Shown one piece after another: positions 38,866 through 42,200 of a DNA stretch of 42,200 nucleotides. The notes beneath the pieces are model-generated. The model had not been told where the DNA came from and made no database searches. It saw only the letters and a program-made list of their open reading frames with translations. The DNA comes from a virus. The position numbers and the translations under genes are program-made. Position 1 is the stretch's first letter, and each line of letters begins with the position of its first letter. The stretch lies in the IMG/VR virus record IMGVR_UViG_3300048554_000221, positions 1 to 42,200 of that record; one strand, given 5' to 3'.

Positions 38866-39774
38866 TTACGCTGTCCCCTTTAAACCTTTTATTTCCTGCT
38901 GTAATTCTTTTACAGCTTCAACTAATAGTGCTACCATGTTTTGGTAGTTAATTGCTTTAGTACCCATATCATCGTTTGCTGTATGAACCATTTGTGGTAA
39001 TACTTCTTCAACTTCTTGTGCAAGCAAACCAATTTGATTGTCCTTGCCGTTCATTGTGTATTCTTTACCATTTAATTTTAATACTTTTGCTAAAGCATCT
39101 TTAATACCAATAATATTGGATTTCAATCTAACATCTGAGTTAGAAGTAATATCGCCAGCCGCTGTAATGTTACCTGTTGATGCAACTGTACCTGCTGTTA
39201 ATGTTCCTGTAATTGTTAAGTCACTGCCAAAACTTGCACCACCTGTAGTTGCAAATCCGCCTGCTGTAACTGTTCCACTAAAATTACCAGTTGCCGCGCC
39301 TACTTCACCAGTAATTGTTAAATTACCTGAGTTGGGTGCAAACTGTAATCTTGATGAACGTTTTGCGTTTGAAAAACTTGATCCTGCATCAGCTGTAAGT
39401 ACAACATTAATGTTACCACTTGCTGTATCGTCTGCTAGTGCTAATGAAGGTGAAGCCCAAGCTAGTGTTCCTGATCCGTCTGTTGCTAATAGATAGTTTG
39501 CTGTTCCATCTGCGCCTGGTAACGTCCATGTAACATTACTACTTACCGCCGCTGGAGATTTAAAAGCAACGTAATTAGTATTATCACTATCCGCTAAACG
39601 TAAAGCATTTGCACCGTCTACTTGAAAATCTGTAGTTGAACGTGCTACGCCTGTACCATTAGGTTCTAAAACAACATCTGCATTGGCTATCACTGAACCA
39701 AAAGTGCTATCTTCAACACTAATGTTTCCTAGTATTGGTCTTCCTAGTTTTCCTGTTGAAATTCTTCTAGCCAT
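38866..39774 (-). CDS. Tail fibre with S74 intramolecular chaperone
   Basis: A 302-aa protein. The N-terminal 210 residues are a short repetitive fibre (GRPILGNISVEDSTFGSVIANADVVLEPNGTG, NYLLATDGSGTLAWASPSLALADDTASGNINVVLTADAGSS, beta repeats with GNF/GTV/GGF). From Ser213, SDVRLKSNIIGIKDAL ... QIGLLAQEVEEVLPQMV ... YQNMVALLVEAVKELQQEIKGL is a complete Peptidase_S74 endosialidase chaperone domain, which trimerises the fibre and then cuts itself off before the Ser of SDxRLK. The final helix is a coiled coil. It lies upstream of the tandem paralogues, with which it may form one fibre. Confidence 0.88.
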   Translation of the reverse strand: MARRISTGKLGRPILGNISVEDSTFGSVIANADVVLEPNGTGVARSTTDFQVDGANALRLADSDNTNYVAFKSPAAVSSNVTWTLPGADGTANYLLATDGSGTLAWASPSLALADDTASGNINVVLTADAGSSFSNAKRSSRLQFAPNSGNLTITGEVGAATGNFSGTVTAGGFATTGGASFGSDLTITGTLTAGTVASTGNITAAGDITSNSDVRLKSNIIGIKDALAKVLKLNGKEYTMNGKDNQIGLLAQEVEEVLPQMVHTANDDMGTKAINYQNMVALLVEAVKELQQEIKGLKGTA

Positions 39775-39785
39775 AATCTATTTCC

Positions 39786-40112
39786 TTATACTGTTGCTGT
39801 TTCTATACCGTAAACTACTACAGTTGTTTGTGTTGCTGACGAACGAGCAAAAACTTTACGGTCTGCTTCAAGAACAACGCCTGTTCTTTCAAGTACACCA
39901 TTTGGTAATATCTCTGTTTCGTATTCTATATAGTCATCTGCCTGTGGTAGTGACTGCCCTGGTTTTGCCAATGCAAGCCTTACTGTTACCGATGTTGCAT
40001 TTTTATTACAAATGCTCACCGATACTACAGAAAAGTTTCCATCGGGTACATCGTATATGTTAGTATACGTTGTCGCGGCTAAATCCGCTGATCCTAGTAC
40101 TCCGTTTGCCAT
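39786..40112 (-). CDS. Small beta-rich virion protein
   Basis: A 108-aa, strand-rich protein (YTNIYDVPDGNFSVVSVSICNKNATSVTVRLALAKPG ... DYIEYETEILPNGVLERTGVVLEADRKVFARSSATQTTVVVYGIE), pattern of a small jelly-roll or Ig-like domain seen repeatedly in marine myovirus tail loci. It may decorate or link fibres. AGGAG and a full octamer are upstream. It lies between the large Asp-box protein and the S74 fibre. Confidence 0.7.
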   Translation of the reverse strand: MANGVLGSADLAATTYTNIYDVPDGNFSVVSVSICNKNATSVTVRLALAKPGQSLPQADDYIEYETEILPNGVLERTGVVLEADRKVFARSSATQTTVVVYGIETATV

Positions 40113-40163
40113 TATCTTAATCTCCTGTTATATGCTAGATATTTCAACATTTTATCTTACTAA

Positions 40164-40171
40164 TATTTATC
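40164..40171 (-). promoter_or_regulatory. Late-type octamer GATAAATA
   Basis: GGATAAATATTAGTA, the same 15-mer as at 17053-17060, here followed by a leader of about 46 nt with AGGAG before ATG 40112. It would start the fibre transcript that includes the S74 fibre and tandem paralogues. Confidence 0.6.
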
Positions 40172-40179
40172 CGTTACTG

Positions 40180-42200
40180 TTATCTCTGGTAATAATTCCA
40201 TGCTAGAGGATATCCTAGCACCGTACCACTAAACACAATGTTCGCTTTAATTGTTATTGGGCTACCTGACACTGTTGTAATTTGTGTTCCGCCTATGAAT
40301 ATATCACCTGCTGTAACACTGTTAACAACTAGTGTAGCACCACCGCCACCAATTTGTGATTCAATGTATGCTTTAATTGCTCTCTGTGTTGGAACAATCG
40401 TATCACTGTTTGCAGTAAAGAATGGATCTGTACTAAATTCAGTAATACTTGCTGAGTTACCACCTAGTGTAACTTCACCTAACGACAGTTCTTGTAGACC
40501 TGCAATGTTAAACGCTTCAGCGTTCAATGTTGCAACACCAGTTGCCTGTTCAACACTAAACAAGTCGCCAACTCTAAAGTTACCATCTTGGTCAGTTGCT
40601 GTGTAGAACACTCTACCACCGTTAGCATCTTGTGTTTCTTTATTCTGGTCAGGTACGTTAACTGGTACACCTGGATAGTTTGTATCTTTAAAGTTACCTG
40701 TACCAATATCTAGGAAGTCATGTCCTGTTAGACGTACTTGACTAAATCTGATACGCATGTTTACAGCATCGCCATCTGTTGGAATATTTGCTGTAGTTAT
40801 TGCTGGTGAAACTTGTAAGAACGTTGTATACGATCCATCGTTGCTACCAATAAACGATACTGTACTAACCAATTTAAAGAACTGTCCTGGAAGTCCTGCA
40901 AACTCAACATTGGATCCGTTAACTGGTCTTGAAGTAAGTCTTCTTACAGCAATATACGATCCACTTTGTAAGAAGTCTGCGTTACCGTTACTGTTTAGTG
41001 CATCAATTGATGCAGTTGCAGTTGTAAAGCCACTACCTCTGTTTACAAATGTTGGTTGTCCAAGTGCGCCTGTTCCTAATCTTACTACTGGTGTAACATC
41101 TTCAATATTATTTGGATCTGTTACAGTAATAGTTGGTGCGCTTGTGTAGCCTGAACCTGGTTCATAAATTCTAAACTCAAATATTTGTTCATTTGCTAAA
41201 CCTGCTCTTGCTTTTGTTGTAGCACCAATCTTAGCGTATTTTGCACCTGTACCTGTAGCATTAGGAAGTATACTAAACACTCCCATCTTCTCAGGGTTAC
41301 CAAATGCAACTGCATTAAATCCGCCTGTTACAGCAGAACCTAATGACTGTAGTGTCCAAACTATTGCATCTTCTGAATAAAGAACTCCGTCAGTATCATC
41401 TGATGTTAAAACAAACATGCCGTGTCCGTATGCTAAGTTGCGCTCTGTTCCAGCTAGTGTACTTACGTTTGCACCACCTGGATATGCTGGATTTGCCCAT
41501 GTAATACCATCTAAACTGTACATTACACCAACTGTTCCGCCTGCTACAACAAAACGTCCGTTACCAAAAACTACTGGTCCTGTTATTGTTCCTGGTGCAG
41601 TAACATCAGTCCAAACAACACCATTTGTTGAGTAACTTATGCTTGTTGTTCCTGAACGTACAGCAACATATAATCCTGCTCCGTATGTAATATCATCAAA
41701 GCCTACTGCTGATAATGCACTTGATGTCAATGTCCAGTTTTGACCTGCGTCTTCTGTATAAGCAACATCTCTGTCATCATCTGAAATAACAACGTATCTA
41801 TTAACTGCAACACTAACGTTACCAAATGCAATACTCTTTTCACCTGCACTACTCATCGCACCTGGTAAAGTACCAGCTGTCCAAGTATCGCCGTCTTCGG
41901 AACGTACTATGTCGTTAGTTCCGTCACCAACAATAATTATTGAGCTTGGGTGGAATGTAGTTGATCCATCATCAAGTAAACCTTGAGCAATGTCTGACCA
42001 ATTACCTGCACCTGGTGCTGTAATATTTTGTGACTGCCATGTAATACCGTCATAACTGATTGCACCGTTACTGCCGCTACCTGCGCCAAGGAAGAATCCT
42101 TTGCGTCCTTGACCAATAAAGTCAAAGTCTACAACTGAGCCATTAGCATTAAGTGATGTTAATGTTATTGTTATATCGTGTGTTACATCTACGCCACCTA
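40180..42200 (-). CDS. Large Asp-box virion protein, N-terminus cut by window edge
   Basis: The frame is open from the stop at 40180 to the right edge, with no stop (at least 672 residues visible); ATG 41856 is internal, not the true start. The first 270 visible residues contain at least six Asp-box-like motifs: SYDGITWQ, SEDGDTWT, TEDAGQNWT, STNGVVWT, SLDGITWA and SEDAIVWT, spaced by about 35-60 residues as in beta-propellers of sialidases and glycan-binding proteins. The C-terminal part (GGRVFYTATDQDGNFRVGDLFSVEQATG, STDPFFTANSDTIVPTQRAIKAYIESQ) matches an end common in marine T4-like fibre proteins. Probably a long tail fibre that binds surface glycan; enzymatic activity is not shown. Confidence 0.8.
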   Translation of the reverse strand, partial: GGVDVTHDITITLTSLNANGSVVDFDFIGQGRKGFFLGAGSGSNGAISYDGITWQSQNITAPGAGNWSDIAQGLLDDGSTTFHPSSIIIVGDGTNDIVRSEDGDTWTAGTLPGAMSSAGEKSIAFGNVSVAVNRYVVISDDDRDVAYTEDAGQNWTLTSSALSAVGFDDITYGAGLYVAVRSGTTSISYSTNGVVWTDVTAPGTITGPVVFGNGRFVVAGGTVGVMYSLDGITWANPAYPGGANVSTLAGTERNLAYGHGMFVLTSDDTDGVLYSEDAIVWTLQSLGSAVTGGFNAVAFGNPEKMGVFSILPNATGTGAKYAKIGATTKARAGLANEQIFEFRIYEPGSGYTSAPTITVTDPNNIEDVTPVVRLGTGALGQPTFVNRGSGFTTATASIDALNSNGNADFLQSGSYIAVRRLTSRPVNGSNVEFAGLPGQFFKLVSTVSFIGSNDGSYTTFLQVSPAITTANIPTDGDAVNMRIRFSQVRLTGHDFLDIGTGNFKDTNYPGVPVNVPDQNKETQDANGGRVFYTATDQDGNFRVGDLFSVEQATGVATLNAEAFNIAGLQELSLGEVTLGGNSASITEFSTDPFFTANSDTIVPTQRAIKAYIESQIGGGGATLVVNSVTAGDIFIGGTQITTVSGSPITIKANIVFSGTVLGYPLAWNYYQR

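Noticed and set aside
1-42200. tRNA genes, CRISPR arrays, insertion sequences or integration sites
   Set aside because: No TpsiC-like arm with a cloverleaf, no regularly spaced repeats, and no transposase or integrase reading frame was found on either strand.

Overview
The window is a stretch of an AT-rich genome of a marine-type T4-like myovirus (contractile tail). The evidence is a set of recognisable T4 core genes: UvsX, UvsY, gp32, both terminase subunits (gp16, gp17), head-completion nuclease gp4, tail tube gp19, tail sheath gp18 and neck/tail-completion proteins gp13, gp14 and gp15. They are packed with overlapping starts and stops and sit beside long tail-fibre genes of the kind seen in cyanophages and pelagiphages. 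No tRNA, rRNA, CRISPR array, insertion sequence, integrase or photosynthesis gene was seen. The host cannot be decided from this window; low GC would suit a Pelagibacter- or Prochlorococcus-like host, which is inference only.

Layout. (1) 1-6449, minus strand: eight tightly coupled glycan genes, comprising three related capsule-synthesis-like glycosyltransferases (the first cut by the window edge), two DxD glycosyltransferases, a cytidylyltransferase-cupin fusion, a HAD-like protein and an FkbM methyltransferase. (2) 6446-9294, minus: the recombination operon gp32-uvsX-(small acidic ORF)-uvsY, driven by a near-consensus sigma70-type promoter at 9363-9391; the glycan genes follow it without a gap. 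(3) 9431-21093, minus: packaging and tail block, read downstream from gp18: gp18, gp19, a tube-like protein, a small protein, gp4, gp16, two unknown proteins, gp17 and a 661-aa unknown. (4) 21210-22340: a plus-strand HNH-like gene converging on a dNMP-kinase-like gene, plus a small unknown. (5) 22407-27421: gp13 (minus) diverging from a plus-strand run gp14, gp15, Nudix, cupin and a small helical protein. (6) 27408-42200, minus: adhesion block with fibres, a virion-locus subtilase, a methyltransferase, a U32-like Fe-S protein, three tandem paralogous tail proteins, an S74-chaperone fibre and a large Asp-box protein cut by the right edge.

Regulation is unusually readable. At least sixteen gene starts are preceded by a T4-late-type octamer close to GATAAATA. 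In five or six cases the octamer ends only 4-5 nt before the ATG, which would put the transcription start on the start codon itself (predicted leaderless mRNAs). In about six cases the octamer is built over the stop codon of the preceding gene. Two clear intrinsic terminators precede two of the predicted leaderless genes. Two sigma70-like promoters with exactly 17-bp spacers mark the presumed early genes (gp32 operon, dNMP kinase).

A second theme is a small fibre-type module (Pro-x-x-DG-x-LW-x-x-T ... Y/F-x-W-x-G/N-x-x-W) inserted not only in fibres but also in the sheath (1092 aa against about 659 in T4), in neck protein gp14 and at the end of gp15. Together with the glycan cluster, subtilase, cupredoxin-like domain and Asp-box repeats, this points to a phage investing heavily in surface recognition and in glycan synthesis or remodelling.
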